Made by a program: the position numbers and the translations under genes
Part shown: positions 8,361 through 17,641 of the stretch, piece by piece
Layout: each line of letters starts with the position of its first letter
Numbering within the stretch: the first letter of the stretch is position 1
Notes under the pieces: generated by a model
Seen by the model: only the letters and a program-made list of their open reading frames with translations
What the model was told of the DNA's origin: nothing
The model's database searches: none
Source of the DNA: CAYTGR01 sp964437445
GTDB taxonomy: Bacteria > Chloroflexota > Anaerolineae > B4-G1 > SLSP01
Direction of reading: 5' to 3'
Length of the DNA stretch: 64,000 bases
Assembly: GCA_964437445.1 (NCBI GenBank)
Contig: CAYTGR010000010.1
Span: forward strand, 1-64,000

Positions 8361-9302
8361 ATGAATCATACCACTGACGCTGCCATTCGCTGCGAGGGTT
8401 TGACCAAACATTACGGCGAGGTCAAGGCCCTCCAGACTTTGGATTTGACCGTGCCTTACGGCTCCATTTTTGGCTTCCTGGGACGCAACGGGGCCGGTAA
8501 GACCACGACCATGCGCTTGCTGGCGGGATTGGCTCACCCCACCGCCGGACATGCGTGGATCGCCGGCGTGGAAACGACCAACGGCGACAGCCGGGCGCGC
8601 GAACAGTTCGGCTATTTACCCCAGGATCCGGCCTTTTACAACTGGATGACGCCGCGCGAATATCTGGATTACGCCGGCCGCCTTTTCGGGCTGCCGGAGG
8701 TGGAGCGTAAGCGATGTCTGGATGAGGTCCTGGAGCTGGTTGGACTGCAAACCGTGGCGCGGCGCAAAATCGGGGGCTTTTCCGGCGGGATGCACCAGCG
8801 GCTCGGCATCGCGCAGGCCCTCCTGCACCGGCCCCCTGTCCTCTTGCTGGACGAGCCAACGAGTGCCTTAGACCCGGCCGGCCGCCACGAAGTGCTGGAA
8901 CTGATCGCCGGCCTGCGGGGTCACGTGACGGTTTTCTTCTCCAGCCACATCTTAGGGGACGTGGAACGCATCTGCGACACAGTAGCGATCATCCACCAGG
9001 GACGTCTGCTGCTGGTGGAGGAACGCGAGGCCCTGTTGCAACGTTATGCCGCCAACACTGCCCTCCTGGAACTGGATGCCGTCCATGGCGCTATTCCGGC
9101 CGGGTTTGTCGCGGCGTTGCAAGCATTACCCTGGGTGGAAACGGTCACGCCGGACCAGCTGACCCTGCGCGTGGTCGTCAAAGACCTGGCGCAGGGCAAA
9201 CAGGCCCTGTTGCCGTTCATCGTCCAGCAAGGGCTGACCCTGGTCCGCTACGAATGGGTCCGCCCGACGCTGGAAGAGATCTTCCTGGAAGTGAGCGCCT
9301 GA
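8361..9302 (+). CDS. ABC transporter ATP-binding protein (ABC-2 export type)
   Basis: This 313-residue ATPase contains Walker A GRNGAGKTT, the signature FSGGM, Walker B VLLLDEPTSALDP and an H-loop in FSSHILGD. A C-terminal domain of about 90 residues is typical of the DrrA/CcmA/YxlF group. The ATG at 8361 follows GAAGGA (8348-8353). It lies 73 bases after the PLDc_N gene and should pair with the ABC-2 half of the downstream fusion protein. Substrate is unknown; lipid, peptide antibiotic or drug export are the usual options. Confidence 0.88.
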   Translation: MNHTTDAAIRCEGLTKHYGEVKALQTLDLTVPYGSIFGFLGRNGAGKTTTMRLLAGLAHPTAGHAWIAGVETTNGDSRAREQFGYLPQDPAFYNWMTPREYLDYAGRLFGLPEVERKRCLDEVLELVGLQTVARRKIGGFSGGMHQRLGIAQALLHRPPVLLLDEPTSALDPAGRHEVLELIAGLRGHVTVFFSSHILGDVERICDTVAIIHQGRLLLVEEREALLQRYAANTALLELDAVHGAIPAGFVAALQALPWVETVTPDQLTLRVVVKDLAQGKQALLPFIVQQGLTLVRYEWVRPTLEEIFLEVSA

Positions 9303-9310
9303 GCCATGAT

Positions 9311-9375
9311 GACCACGGACGACGGATCACAGACCACGGTTTGCCTGTGACCGGTGGTCCGTGGTCTGTCGTCCA
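9311..9375. repeat. GACSACR heptamer array, inverted halves
   Basis: Four seven-base units (9311-9338) of the form GACSACR are followed after about 16 bases by the complementary units (9355-9375). The pair can fold into a long hairpin between the ATPase and permease genes. Confidence 0.75.
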
Positions 9376-9406
9376 TCAGTAACTGCTGACGATGTTGGAG
9401 TTTACT

Positions 9407-10966
9407 ATGATTACCCTGGCCTATTGCCTTTCGGTGTTACTCATGATTCTTTTTCCCGTTGCGCTGGCGGTGGCGCTGCGGCGACGGGTGCAGGTGCCGT
9501 GGTTCCTCTTCCTGGTCGGCACGGCCACTTTCATCGGTTCGCAAGCGGTCCACTTGCCGCTCAACCACTGGCTGGCCGACCTGGGGGCGCTCCCCCATTC
9601 CATGCTGGAAGGCCGCCGCTGGCAGACTGCCCTGCTGATGGGCTTGACGGCCGGCCTCTGTGAGGAAACCGCGCGCGCTGTGGGGTATGCCCTGCTGCGC
9701 CGCTGGCGGCGCTTTGAGGATGGCTTGATGATGGGGCTGGGCCACGGCGGCATTGAGGCGATGACCTTCGGCGGGGTGTTGACTGCGGCTACTCTCAGTT
9801 CCCTGCTGGCGTTGAGCAAGGTAGATCTGAACACCCTGCACCTGTCGGCCGAGCAGCTGGCCGCGGTCAACCGCCAGCTGGAGGTCTTTACCGCCTCGCC
9901 ATTCTATGCTGCACTCCCCCTGGTGGAGCGGATCCTTGCGGTGGGCCTGCACGTAACCCTCTCTATGTTAGTGTGGCGGGCCTTTGAGCGGCGCAACCCC
10001 CTTTATTTTGTGCTCGCCATTATCTACCACATGGCGGTGGACGCTGCTGCCGTGACCGCCACCCAATACGAACTGAGTGGAATCACTATTGAGTTGGGTC
10101 TGCTGGTCATGCTGGCTCCAGGGTTGATTTGGGTCTGGCTAATCCGGCCCCCAGCCATCCCCTCACACCCGGTCGCGCCGATCGCCACCGAGTGGCGTGC
10201 CTTCGTCGCCGCCGTGCACAAGGAGTGGCTCCAGCAATGGCGCACCAAACGGCTGCTCGTCACGCTGGCGGTCTTCGTGCTGTTTGGGTTGACCTCACCG
10301 CTGCTGGCCTACTTCACGCCGCAGATGTTGAAAATGGTCCCCGGCGCAGAGCAGTTCGCGGCGCTGGTGCCCACTCCCACCGCGGCCGACGCGATGGCGC
10401 AATATGTCAAGAACCTGACGCAGTTCGGCTTCATGTTAGCCGTGTTATTGGGGATGGGGGCCGTCGCCGGTGAGAAAGAGCGCGGCACCGCGGCGCTGAT
10501 CTTGAGCAAACCCCTGCCCCGGTGGGCCTTCGTGTTGAGCAAATTCACGGCCCAGACGGCCGGCTACATCCTGGGGTTTGCCATCGCCGCGCTGGGGGCC
10601 TTCTACTACACACTCTTCCTGTTCGGACCGGCCAACTTTGGCAGCTTCATGCTTAGCAATCTGCTGCTGCTGCTCTGGCTGCTCGTCTTCGTGGCCGTGG
10701 CGCTGCTGGGGAGTACGCTTGGCGGTAGCATCGGCGCTGCCGCCGGGATCGGGTTAGGCGGCGCGGTCGTGCTGTTGTTAGCCGGCAGCCTGCCGCAGGT
10801 GGGGCCACTGATGCCCAATGGGTTGATCGCCTGGGCCAGCCAGATCGGCCTGGGGACCAGCGGGTCCGCATCTGCCGCCAACGGCGGCGCAGTCGCGGCC
10901 GCCCTGACCCTCATCGTCCTGTGCCTGGTCGGTGCACTGGCTGCCTTTGAGCGGCAAGAGCTGTAA
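9407..10966 (+). CDS. Fusion of YhfC-type intramembrane metalloprotease-like domain with ABC-2 permease
   Basis: The 519-residue protein has two parts. Residues 1 to about 255 form a YhfC-family membrane domain with the putative metal-site motifs EETAR (about 87-91), GHGGIEA (about 110-116) and a third His in AIIYHMAVDA. Residues 270-519 are an ABC-2 permease with six membrane segments and the segment VHKEWLQQWRTKRLL that typically opens such permeases. The C-terminal half should be the membrane partner of the ATPase. The N-terminal half may process or sense a membrane or exported peptide. ATG 9407 follows GGAG; an ATG five codons earlier is also possible. Fusion of these two families is unusual. 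Confidence 0.75.
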   Translation: MITLAYCLSVLLMILFPVALAVALRRRVQVPWFLFLVGTATFIGSQAVHLPLNHWLADLGALPHSMLEGRRWQTALLMGLTAGLCEETARAVGYALLRRWRRFEDGLMMGLGHGGIEAMTFGGVLTAATLSSLLALSKVDLNTLHLSAEQLAAVNRQLEVFTASPFYAALPLVERILAVGLHVTLSMLVWRAFERRNPLYFVLAIIYHMAVDAAAVTATQYELSGITIELGLLVMLAPGLIWVWLIRPPAIPSHPVAPIATEWRAFVAAVHKEWLQQWRTKRLLVTLAVFVLFGLTSPLLAYFTPQMLKMVPGAEQFAALVPTPTAADAMAQYVKNLTQFGFMLAVLLGMGAVAGEKERGTAALILSKPLPRWAFVLSKFTAQTAGYILGFAIAALGAFYYTLFLFGPANFGSFMLSNLLLLLWLLVFVAVALLGSTLGGSIGAAAGIGLGGAVVLLLAGSLPQVGPLMPNGLIAWASQIGLGTSGSASAANGGAVAAALTLIVLCLVGALAAFERQEL

Positions 10967-10971
10967 CAGCA

Positions 10972-11001
10972 ACGGGGCTTTGGCACTGGCCAAAGCCCCG
11001 T
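10972..11001. terminator. Bidirectional terminator-like hairpin
   Basis: A perfect 13-base stem (10972-10984 with 10989-11001) with a four-base loop lies between convergent genes. Neither side has a strong T-run. Confidence 0.6.
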
Positions 11002-11023
11002 CATCCTTATCCTACTGTTCCTA

Positions 11024-11233
11024 CTAACAGGTACAGCCTACCACGGCTGCTTCCGGCAGACGGGCTCCCAGCACCGGCAGCCGGCAATTGAGCCAGCAGA
11101 CTAACGCTGCCAGCGGTGCCGGGCGCTCCGGCTGGGGTGATTTCAAGTCTTGCAGCAGGAAATTCACCTGCGTCAGCTCACGAACACGCTGTTCGTGTTC
11201 TGCCAGTAAAGTCTCCCAATGCCAGTACATCAT
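11024..11233 (-). CDS. Small protein of unknown function
   Basis: I do not recognise this 69-residue protein. Residues 1-30 look helical (ETLLAEHEQRVRELTQVNFLLQDL), followed by a proline-rich turn and a hydrophobic C-terminal half with Cys residues, ending CTC. The ATG at 11233 follows AAGGAG by seven bases. It has a perfect consensus promoter and a structured leader of about 100 bases, so it is likely real and well expressed. Confidence 0.65.
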   Translation of the reverse strand: MMYWHWETLLAEHEQRVRELTQVNFLLQDLKSPQPERPAPLAALVCWLNCRLPVLGARLPEAAVVGCTC

Positions 11234-11262
11234 TGTCAAGCTCCTTATCTCCGATATTTAAT

Positions 11263-11299
11263 CCCTGCTTTTGCGGGGAAAACCGGCGCCGGTGCAGGG
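11263..11299 (-). promoter_or_regulatory. Structured 5' leader of the small gene
   Basis: The six-base arms at 11263-11268 and 11294-11299 pair and enclose the 12-base palindrome ACCGGCGCCGGT (11282-11293). The element lies between the promoter (start near 11332) and the Shine-Dalgarno sequence. A regulatory RNA role is only inferred. Confidence 0.35.
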
Positions 11300-11338
11300 A
11301 AAAGGTTGCGCTGGTTTATTTAATGGTTTTGTATTAAT

Positions 11339-11367
11339 ATTATATTATTTTTTATCGATGATGTCAA
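11339..11367 (-). promoter_or_regulatory. Perfect sigma-70 consensus promoter
   Basis: On the minus strand TTGACA (11362-11367), a 17-base spacer and TATAAT (11339-11344) match the consensus exactly. The surrounding sequence is AT-rich in an otherwise GC-rich window. Confidence 0.85.
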
Positions 11368-11405
11368 GAGGCCAGCGTGACGCACTACATCCGGGGTGGG
11401 CCTTT

Positions 11406-14400
11406 CTAAGGCAGTCCTGGCGGCTGGATCAGAGGTAGCCAGATGGTGAAGATGCTGCCCTGGCCAACTGCGCTTTCTACGGTGACATGGCCGCTGTGTA
11501 ATTCCACAATTTCTTTCACGATGGCCAGTCCCAGGCCGGAGCCGGGCAACTGCAGATGGCGGGGTTCGTCGCCCCGGTAGAAGCGCTCAAAGATGTGGGG
11601 CAGCTCCGAGGTGGGGATGCCGATCCCGGTGTCAACAATGGTGATGGTGGCCCATTCGCGCCCCTGCCGGGTGGCAACCCCGGTGCTGACCGTTACACTC
11701 CCTCCCGGTCGGGTGTAACGGATAGCGTTTTCAGTCAGGTTGTTGAACACCTGGATGATTTGGTCGGAATCTACGGCAGTCCAGGGGCTGGGAGACTGAG
11801 GGTAATACGACAGAGTCAGGCCGCCAGCGGCGGCTAACGTGGCATGGCTGGTGACTACCGCTTCCACTAAACTATTCAGAGGTATAGGGCGTAGCTTGAG
11901 CTCCAGCCGGCCGGCGTCAATGCGTGAGATCTGCAATACATCCTCCACCAGTTGCGCCAGCCGTTTAGTTTCCTCTTCCAATGCCGTCAGGTATTGCTCC
12001 GCTTTCTCCCGGTGGCCCCGTCGCAGCAGGGTGGCGTAGAGCCGGATGGTGGTGATCGGGGTGCGGAGCTCGTGCGAGACGTTGGAGACGAAGCGCGATT
12101 TCATCCGATCCAGCGTTTTGAGCTCGCTGATGTCGTGAGCCGCGATGACGGCCGCGGCCTCGGCCACGCCGGGCGCAGCGATGGGAGCTGCTCGCAGCTG
12201 CAAATCCAGCCCCGGCAGCTCCAGGGTGGCTTCAGGACGTTCAGTAACCCGTTGGGCCAGGTCGCGCATCACGCTGATCAGTTGCTCGGCCTCGGCGGGG
12301 GCCAGTCGGGTCAGCCAGGTTTGCATGACCGGGTTGGCCTGGAGCACGGTACCGTCCCGGTCGGTTACCACAATCCCGTCGGAGACACTGCTCAGGATGG
12401 CCTCGGCGCGAGCCACCTGGGATTGAAGCTGAGCCGTCCGTTCGTGCACCCGTTGCTCCAGTTGTTCCGTGTACCGGCGCAATTCCTGAAACAGCCCGGC
12501 GTTCTCAATGACGGCCGCGGCCTGGTTGGCAAAGGCCTGCAGGCGTTGGGCGTCATCGGCCGTGAACTGCTCCGGGCGGTCGCTATCCACGTTCAAGAAC
12601 CCCACCACTAGGCCCCCCACTTTGATCGGCGCCCCGACGTAGGAATGAAGCCATTCGGTGCCCGGCAGGGGGGCCCAGCCGGGATAAGCTGTGACGTCGG
12701 GGATGACGATGGGGGCGCCGGTTTCGGCCATCTGGCGCAGGTTAGGAGTGGTAGCGATGGGAAGAACGAGCCTGGCAATGAGGGGGCTGGTCCCCAAGGC
12801 TTCGTATCCGCGCCAACGGGCCATGCGGGCTTGCTGCTCTTGCACCAACATCACGTTGCAGGCGTTTCCGGTGACCACTCGTAAGGTTTGTTCCAGGATT
12901 TGATCCAGGACTTTGTCTAATTCCAGCGAGCTGCTGAGGGCAGCGGCCGCTTGGGCCAGTGCTTCGGCCAGCTGCCGTTGCTTGCGTTCCTGTTCAAAGA
13001 GCCGGGCTCGTTGGATAGCCACGGCCACCAGGCGGGCGGCGGCCTCTGCCGAGGCGGTTGCCTCCGGACCGAACGGTCGCACCTCACCTACCGTGAAAAG
13101 GCCCAGCGCGCCGACCGCTTCGTCGCCGACCAGCAGCGGGACGGAGAGCAGCGAGTGCACGCCGGCCTGGATCCAGGTCGGCAAGGCAGCCGGATGGTCA
13201 CGATATTCGTCTACCCGGTACGCCGCGCGATCCCGGATGACTTGTCCCACGATGCCCTCGCCGACCGGCCGGCGACTGGGCGGCACAGGGGTGGGGAGAT
13301 GGTATTGGTAGTAATCGTGATAAACGAACCCGTCCGGTTCCAGCAGACTGATAGCCGCGCAATCCGCACCGGTCAGGGCGGTGACGGCCGGCAGGAAACG
13401 ATTTAAGAGGGCGGAGAGCTCCGTTTCACCACCCAGTACATGGGCCAGCTCATTCAACCGCTCTTCGCGTTCCAGCCGGCGGCGAGTTTCCTCGTAGAGC
13501 CAGGTATTTTCCAGCGCCACGGCGACGCGAGCCCCGATCTCCTCGGCCAGCTGTTGGGCCTCCGCGCCCCAGGCTCCGGGGCTGGAGTGATTGTAGCTAA
13601 GAATTCCGGTGATATCGCCCTGGCGGTTGCAAAGCGGCATGCAGATGACTGACCGCACAGGGTCTCGCTCCTCGTGTCCGGGCAAAATGAGCCAGCGGGG
13701 ATCCGTTTTGGTGTCCAGGACCACGGCCGTTTGTTGGTGGGCGAGCATCCAGGCTTCCAACCCCCTGGTAGTTACCTGCTCAATATAATCCAGGACCGCG
13801 GTGGGCGAGAGCTCCGTGCGGGCTGGAACAGTGGAAAAATAGAAGGGCGGGTGGGTGCCAAACAAGATCAGCTCACAGGTCTCGGCGCCCACGTAAGGTC
13901 CAATATACTTGATCACTGTGGTGACATCTTCGCGGGTGGCCGCTAACGCCAGCCGCCGGGTGATCTCGTAGAGGGCTTTGAGCCGTTCACGTTCGGCCTG
14001 TCCGGCGGCGAAGAGCCGCGCGTTATGGAGCGCGGTCGCTGCGTGCAGGGAGAAAGATTCCAGCAGGTGCAGCTGGTCAATCGTGTAGGCTTCTGGCTCA
14101 TGGCTGAAGACCTGGATGAGGCCGGTGACAGTTCCCTCCACCTTAAGTGGCACGAAGAGCGCCGAACGTTGTTGCTCAGCTGGCACCGGGGCCTGGGACC
14201 AGAACGTCCGTAACGGGGCATCTTCATTGCTGAACAGGAGCGCCTGCCCGCTGTGGATGACCAGCGCCGAAGTCTGGCCGGCATGATCCACCGGCAGCGG
14301 GGGGAAGCCGTTGACATCCAGTCGGCGTTCGCCTTCCCAGGCGGCCAGGCAGGTAACTTGTTGCTGCTCTGGTTCGTAGGCCAGGATGTAGAACTGGTCG

Positions 14401-15311
14401 CACGCCATCATCTGGTGGGTGAATTGATACAGGAGGGTGTAGATTTCATTGGGGTCTAAGGTACGACTGAGCGCCTGGCCGGCTGTGTAGAGCTGATGCA
14501 GCTGCGCGGCGGTCTGTTCGGCTTCCGCTTCGGCCCGCCGCCGGGCGGTGATGTCGTGAATCAGGCCTAAGAAACCCTGGACCACGCCGTTAGCATCCAC
14601 GTGGGGAGTTAAAGTGACGCTGACAACGCGGGCCTGACCGTTTTTGTCATAGGCCAGGTTCTCAAAGGCTACCGTCTGTCCGCTGCGCGCGGCCCGATAG
14701 AAGGGGGCGGCCCGCTCGTAGACCTCCGGGCGCAAGAGCTCGCTGACCTTTCGGCCGATCATTTCGTCAGGGGTGAAGCCGTACCATTCTGCGTAGGGCT
14801 GGTTAACGAAGCGATAGCGCTCTTCGGCGTCCACATAGGCAATCAGCGCCGGCACGCCGTTGAGCACTAACATCAGCTGCTCGGTCTTGGCGCGCAGTTC
14901 TTCTTCGGTGTGCAGACGGTGGCTGATGTCGCGGATGGCGGCAAGGTGGACCGGGCGCCCTTGCCAGCTGAACTGGCGCCCGGTGATCTCCACCGGGAAG
15001 ACGGTGCCGTCGCGTTTGCGGTGGAAGCGCACGGGAACCACGGTGCGGCTCCATTGCCCCTGGGTGACGGCGCGGGTCTGTTCCGGCTCGGCGGAAAGGT
15101 CCACGTTGCGCAGCGTGAGCAGCTCGGCGTGCGAGTAGCCGTAGAGCAAGGTGGCGGCCTCGTTGGCCTCCAAGATCTGGCCGGTTTTGTTGTCGATGAG
15201 GAACAGGGCATCGGAGACCAGCTCAAAGAGCTGGTGGTAGCGGTCCTCACTTTCGTTCCCGGCGGTTGTGGCTGCGCTGCCGGGTTCTCTGGCGCTTGAA
15301 TCTGGACTCAT
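11406..15311 (-). CDS. Cytoplasmic multi-sensor histidine kinase (3 PAS, 4 GAF)
   Basis: The 1301-residue protein has no membrane segment. In order it carries PAS (about 22-130), PAS (140-260), four GAF domains (about 278-436, 445-603, 620-770 and 790-940), a linker PAS-like domain (968-1065), HisKA with His1080 in VSHELRTP, and HATPase_c ending with GSGLGLAIVKEI and a GSIFTIWLP segment. Such kinases integrate several small-molecule or redox cues. No receiver domain is attached and no response regulator adjoins it. The start ATG at 15311 lacks a clear Shine-Dalgarno, but a good promoter lies 40 bases upstream. Confidence 0.92.
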   Translation of the reverse strand: MSPDSSAREPGSAATTAGNESEDRYHQLFELVSDALFLIDNKTGQILEANEAATLLYGYSHAELLTLRNVDLSAEPEQTRAVTQGQWSRTVVPVRFHRKRDGTVFPVEITGRQFSWQGRPVHLAAIRDISHRLHTEEELRAKTEQLMLVLNGVPALIAYVDAEERYRFVNQPYAEWYGFTPDEMIGRKVSELLRPEVYERAAPFYRAARSGQTVAFENLAYDKNGQARVVSVTLTPHVDANGVVQGFLGLIHDITARRRAEAEAEQTAAQLHQLYTAGQALSRTLDPNEIYTLLYQFTHQMMACDQFYILAYEPEQQQVTCLAAWEGERRLDVNGFPPLPVDHAGQTSALVIHSGQALLFSNEDAPLRTFWSQAPVPAEQQRSALFVPLKVEGTVTGLIQVFSHEPEAYTIDQLHLLESFSLHAATALHNARLFAAGQAERERLKALYEITRRLALAATREDVTTVIKYIGPYVGAETCELILFGTHPPFYFSTVPARTELSPTAVLDYIEQVTTRGLEAWMLAHQQTAVVLDTKTDPRWLILPGHEERDPVRSVICMPLCNRQGDITGILSYNHSSPGAWGAEAQQLAEEIGARVAVALENTWLYEETRRRLEREERLNELAHVLGGETELSALLNRFLPAVTALTGADCAAISLLEPDGFVYHDYYQYHLPTPVPPSRRPVGEGIVGQVIRDRAAYRVDEYRDHPAALPTWIQAGVHSLLSVPLLVGDEAVGALGLFTVGEVRPFGPEATASAEAAARLVAVAIQRARLFEQERKQRQLAEALAQAAAALSSSLELDKVLDQILEQTLRVVTGNACNVMLVQEQQARMARWRGYEALGTSPLIARLVLPIATTPNLRQMAETGAPIVIPDVTAYPGWAPLPGTEWLHSYVGAPIKVGGLVVGFLNVDSDRPEQFTADDAQRLQAFANQAAAVIENAGLFQELRRYTEQLEQRVHERTAQLQSQVARAEAILSSVSDGIVVTDRDGTVLQANPVMQTWLTRLAPAEAEQLISVMRDLAQRVTERPEATLELPGLDLQLRAAPIAAPGVAEAAAVIAAHDISELKTLDRMKSRFVSNVSHELRTPITTIRLYATLLRRGHREKAEQYLTALEEETKRLAQLVEDVLQISRIDAGRLELKLRPIPLNSLVEAVVTSHATLAAAGGLTLSYYPQSPSPWTAVDSDQIIQVFNNLTENAIRYTRPGGSVTVSTGVATRQGREWATITIVDTGIGIPTSELPHIFERFYRGDEPRHLQLPGSGLGLAIVKEIVELHSGHVTVESAVGQGSIFTIWLPLIQPPGLP

Positions 15312-15351
15312 CTCAATGCCTGGCTTCTCTTGCTGTCCTTATTCCATGTTT

Positions 15352-15379
15352 ATCATACTGGTATCTGGCTGTGAGTCAA
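15352..15379 (-). promoter_or_regulatory. Promoter of the 1301-residue kinase
   Basis: On the minus strand TTGACT (15374-15379), a 16-base spacer and TATGAT (15352-15357) form a near-consensus sigma-70 promoter. Confidence 0.65.
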
Positions 15380-15417
15380 ATCCGGTCCGGTCAAGGTAAT
15401 TCACTGTGATGAAAATG

Positions 15418-15585
15418 GGCTTGTAGTGCCGTGCTTTAGGCTTGTAGTGACGCGCTTTAGCGCGGCAAAACGGCGCTGAAGCGCCTGACTACAAACAAAG
15501 CGCTATTTTCAGAGGGATTTCATCCTTCCGCCTTCATCCTTCATCCTTTCAGAAGGCGTTCACCAGCGGTGGGATGAAAATGAAA
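15418..15585. repeat. Modular intergenic repeat, palindromic-core form
   Basis: A hairpin core (gtagtgacgcgctttagcgc paired with a matching right arm ending ACTAC) leads to the conserved segment GCGCTATTTTCAGAGG. Four TTCATCC-type heptamers follow (15519-15546), then the conserved GTTCACCAGCGGTGGGATGAAAA head of another copy. The elements fill most of the 291-base gap 15312-15602. Confidence 0.7.
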
Positions 15586-15602
15586 ATGAGGGTAGCGCGT
15601 CC

Positions 15603-17621
15603 TTACAAACTTTTCACGTCGCGCGGGGGAACGGTGACGGCGTGGCGACCCACCTGGGCCGTCAGGAGCTGGTCGGTGAAGTTGAGCAGGATGGTCTGAG
15701 AGCCGCGCCGGGCGGCGATCAGCCCTGCGGGGAGCTCGGCAAGCGGTTCCACGCCGGTGATGGAGGCCAGGTAGGTGATCAGAGCCTCGGCCTGGGCCAG
15801 GGTGGGGTACCAGCCCAGGGTGAGCACACGCCCGGCGCCTAGTTCGCGCTCGAGCAAGGCGGCCTGCCCGGTGTAGGGGCCGCTGGCGTAGCGGACCAAC
15901 GCTGTGGGGCGGGTATCGGTGCTCTCACTGAGCGGCCGGAGCGCCTCAGCCCAGTAAGCAGCCTCGCCAGTCAACCCCGGCAGGGTGGAATCCAGGGGCC
16001 AGCGGATACCCGAGGGCAGGGCCTGCCAGGCGGTGACGGTTGCGCCGGTCAGGGCGCGGAAGACGCCGGGCAGCGGCCGGTCGGTGACGAGGTTGCTGGG
16101 GGTCTTGAAGCCGCTGCGGATGCCCAACAGCACGGTCGCGCCGGCCTCGGCGCAGGCAATCAGGTGGGCGGCCAGGGCCTCGTTTTCCAGGTGCAGGGTG
16201 GGGGCCAGGATGAGCGGGTAGGCGGTCAGGTCGGCTTCAGGGGGGCGGAGATCGACGGGGAAGCCCAACTGTTGCAAGGCCCGGTAGAAGACAAAGAGGT
16301 GGCTCAGATAGCTCACCCCCGGGCGGTGAGGCTGAGCGCGCCAGGCCCAGAGATCCTCGTAGCTGAACAGGAGCGCAGCCGGGGCCGGGGTGAGCGGCGC
16401 GGCTGCCAGGGCTTCCAGTTGCGGGCGTTCCGTTTGCAGGGTGCGCAGCTCCTCGTAGCCCACGTCGGGCGTGGCGTCGTGGCGCAGCAGGCCGGCATGA
16501 TATTGCTCCTGGGCGAAACGGCAGGCCCGCCAGCGGAAGTAGAGGACGGCCTCCGCGCCGGCCGCGACCGCGTGCCAGGTCCACAGCCGCACGGTGCCCG
16601 GCCGGATGCCGGGGTTTTCGGCGCCCCAATTGATGTGCCCCGGTTGTTGTTCCATGATCCAGAAGGGGCGATTTTTCAGCCCGCGCATCAGGTCGTGGAT
16701 GAAGCCGGTGATGAGCGGATCGCCCACGTCATAGGCGTAACCGGCCGGCGGCTGTTCGGGACCGTACAGGGTGGCGCGCAACCGGTCGGCGTTGCCGGTG
16801 GGGTAGTTGTCCCAGCTGACGAAATCCAGGGGGGCGGCCAGCCGGAAGTAATCCAGGTCGGTGGCGTGGCCGATGAAGTTGTGGGTGATAAAGGGCGTGG
16901 CGTTAGCTGCTGGCCGTTGGCTGATGGCTCTCAGCAGGTCAATTTGGAGTTGCTGGTATTCGGCAAAGGAAGCGGTGGCAAAGCGTTCGTAATCCAGGAG
17001 CTGGCTGGGGTTGGGGGCGGTGCCGGTGAGGATAGGGGCGTCGATCTGCTCCCAGGCGGTGTAGGTTTGCGACCAGAAGACGGTCGCCCAGGCGGCGTTG
17101 AGCGCCTCCAGGGAGCCGTAGCGGCGTTGCAACCAGCGCCGGAAGGCTGCCTCGCAGGCGGGGCAATAGCAGCGGGCGGTCCCGCCGCCGCCCCATTCGT
17201 TATCAATCTGCCAGCCGATCAGGTGGGGATGACCGGCGTAGTGTTCGGCCATGGCGGTCACGATGCGCCGGGTGTGCTCACGGTAGGTCGGGCTGTTAAC
17301 GCAGTAATGGCGGCGGCCACCGAAATGGCGCCGGCGGCCCTGGGCGTCCACGGGGAGGATCTCCGGGTTGGCGGCCACCAGCCAGGCCGGGGGCGCCGCG
17401 GTCGGCGTGCCGAGGATGATCTCCAGCCCGGCAGCGCTCAGCGTGTCTATAGCGCGATCCAGCCAGCTCCAATCAAACTGGCCTTCCGCCGGCTCTAGCT
17501 TTGCCCAGGCAAATTCGGCCAGCCGCACCACTTGCAGACCCAGATCACGCATCAAGCGGGCATCGGTGGCCCACCGTTCTTCTGGCCAGTGTTCGGGGTA
17601 GTAATCCACACCTAAGCGCAT
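15603..17621 (-). CDS. Beta-galactosidase, glycoside hydrolase family 42
   Basis: The 672-residue enzyme shows the GH42 plan, with a (beta/alpha)8 barrel starting RLGVDYYPEHWPEERW, then a trimerisation domain and a small beta domain. The acid/base is Glu142 in QIDNEWG and the nucleophile Glu325 in WIMEQQPG. Cys107, Cys151, Cys153 and Cys156 form the usual zinc cluster. No signal peptide is seen, so it acts inside the cell on imported beta-galactosides. I chose the ATG at 17621 because GGAGGAG lies just upstream. The gene begins 20 bases after the FGGY kinase stop and is the last gene of the minus-strand sugar cluster. Confidence 0.92.
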   Translation of the reverse strand: MRLGVDYYPEHWPEERWATDARLMRDLGLQVVRLAEFAWAKLEPAEGQFDWSWLDRAIDTLSAAGLEIILGTPTAAPPAWLVAANPEILPVDAQGRRRHFGGRRHYCVNSPTYREHTRRIVTAMAEHYAGHPHLIGWQIDNEWGGGGTARCYCPACEAAFRRWLQRRYGSLEALNAAWATVFWSQTYTAWEQIDAPILTGTAPNPSQLLDYERFATASFAEYQQLQIDLLRAISQRPAANATPFITHNFIGHATDLDYFRLAAPLDFVSWDNYPTGNADRLRATLYGPEQPPAGYAYDVGDPLITGFIHDLMRGLKNRPFWIMEQQPGHINWGAENPGIRPGTVRLWTWHAVAAGAEAVLYFRWRACRFAQEQYHAGLLRHDATPDVGYEELRTLQTERPQLEALAAAPLTPAPAALLFSYEDLWAWRAQPHRPGVSYLSHLFVFYRALQQLGFPVDLRPPEADLTAYPLILAPTLHLENEALAAHLIACAEAGATVLLGIRSGFKTPSNLVTDRPLPGVFRALTGATVTAWQALPSGIRWPLDSTLPGLTGEAAYWAEALRPLSESTDTRPTALVRYASGPYTGQAALLERELGAGRVLTLGWYPTLAQAEALITYLASITGVEPLAELPAGLIAARRGSQTILLNFTDQLLTAQVGRHAVTVPPRDVKSL

Positions 17622-17641
17622 AGAACTCCTCCCGGTGGGCC

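Noticed and set aside
16164..17498. 444-codon open frame on the plus strand opposite the GH42 gene
   Set aside because: It mirrors the high-GC coding strand, lacks a Shine-Dalgarno and domain signatures, while the minus-strand frame has clear GH42 catalytic residues.
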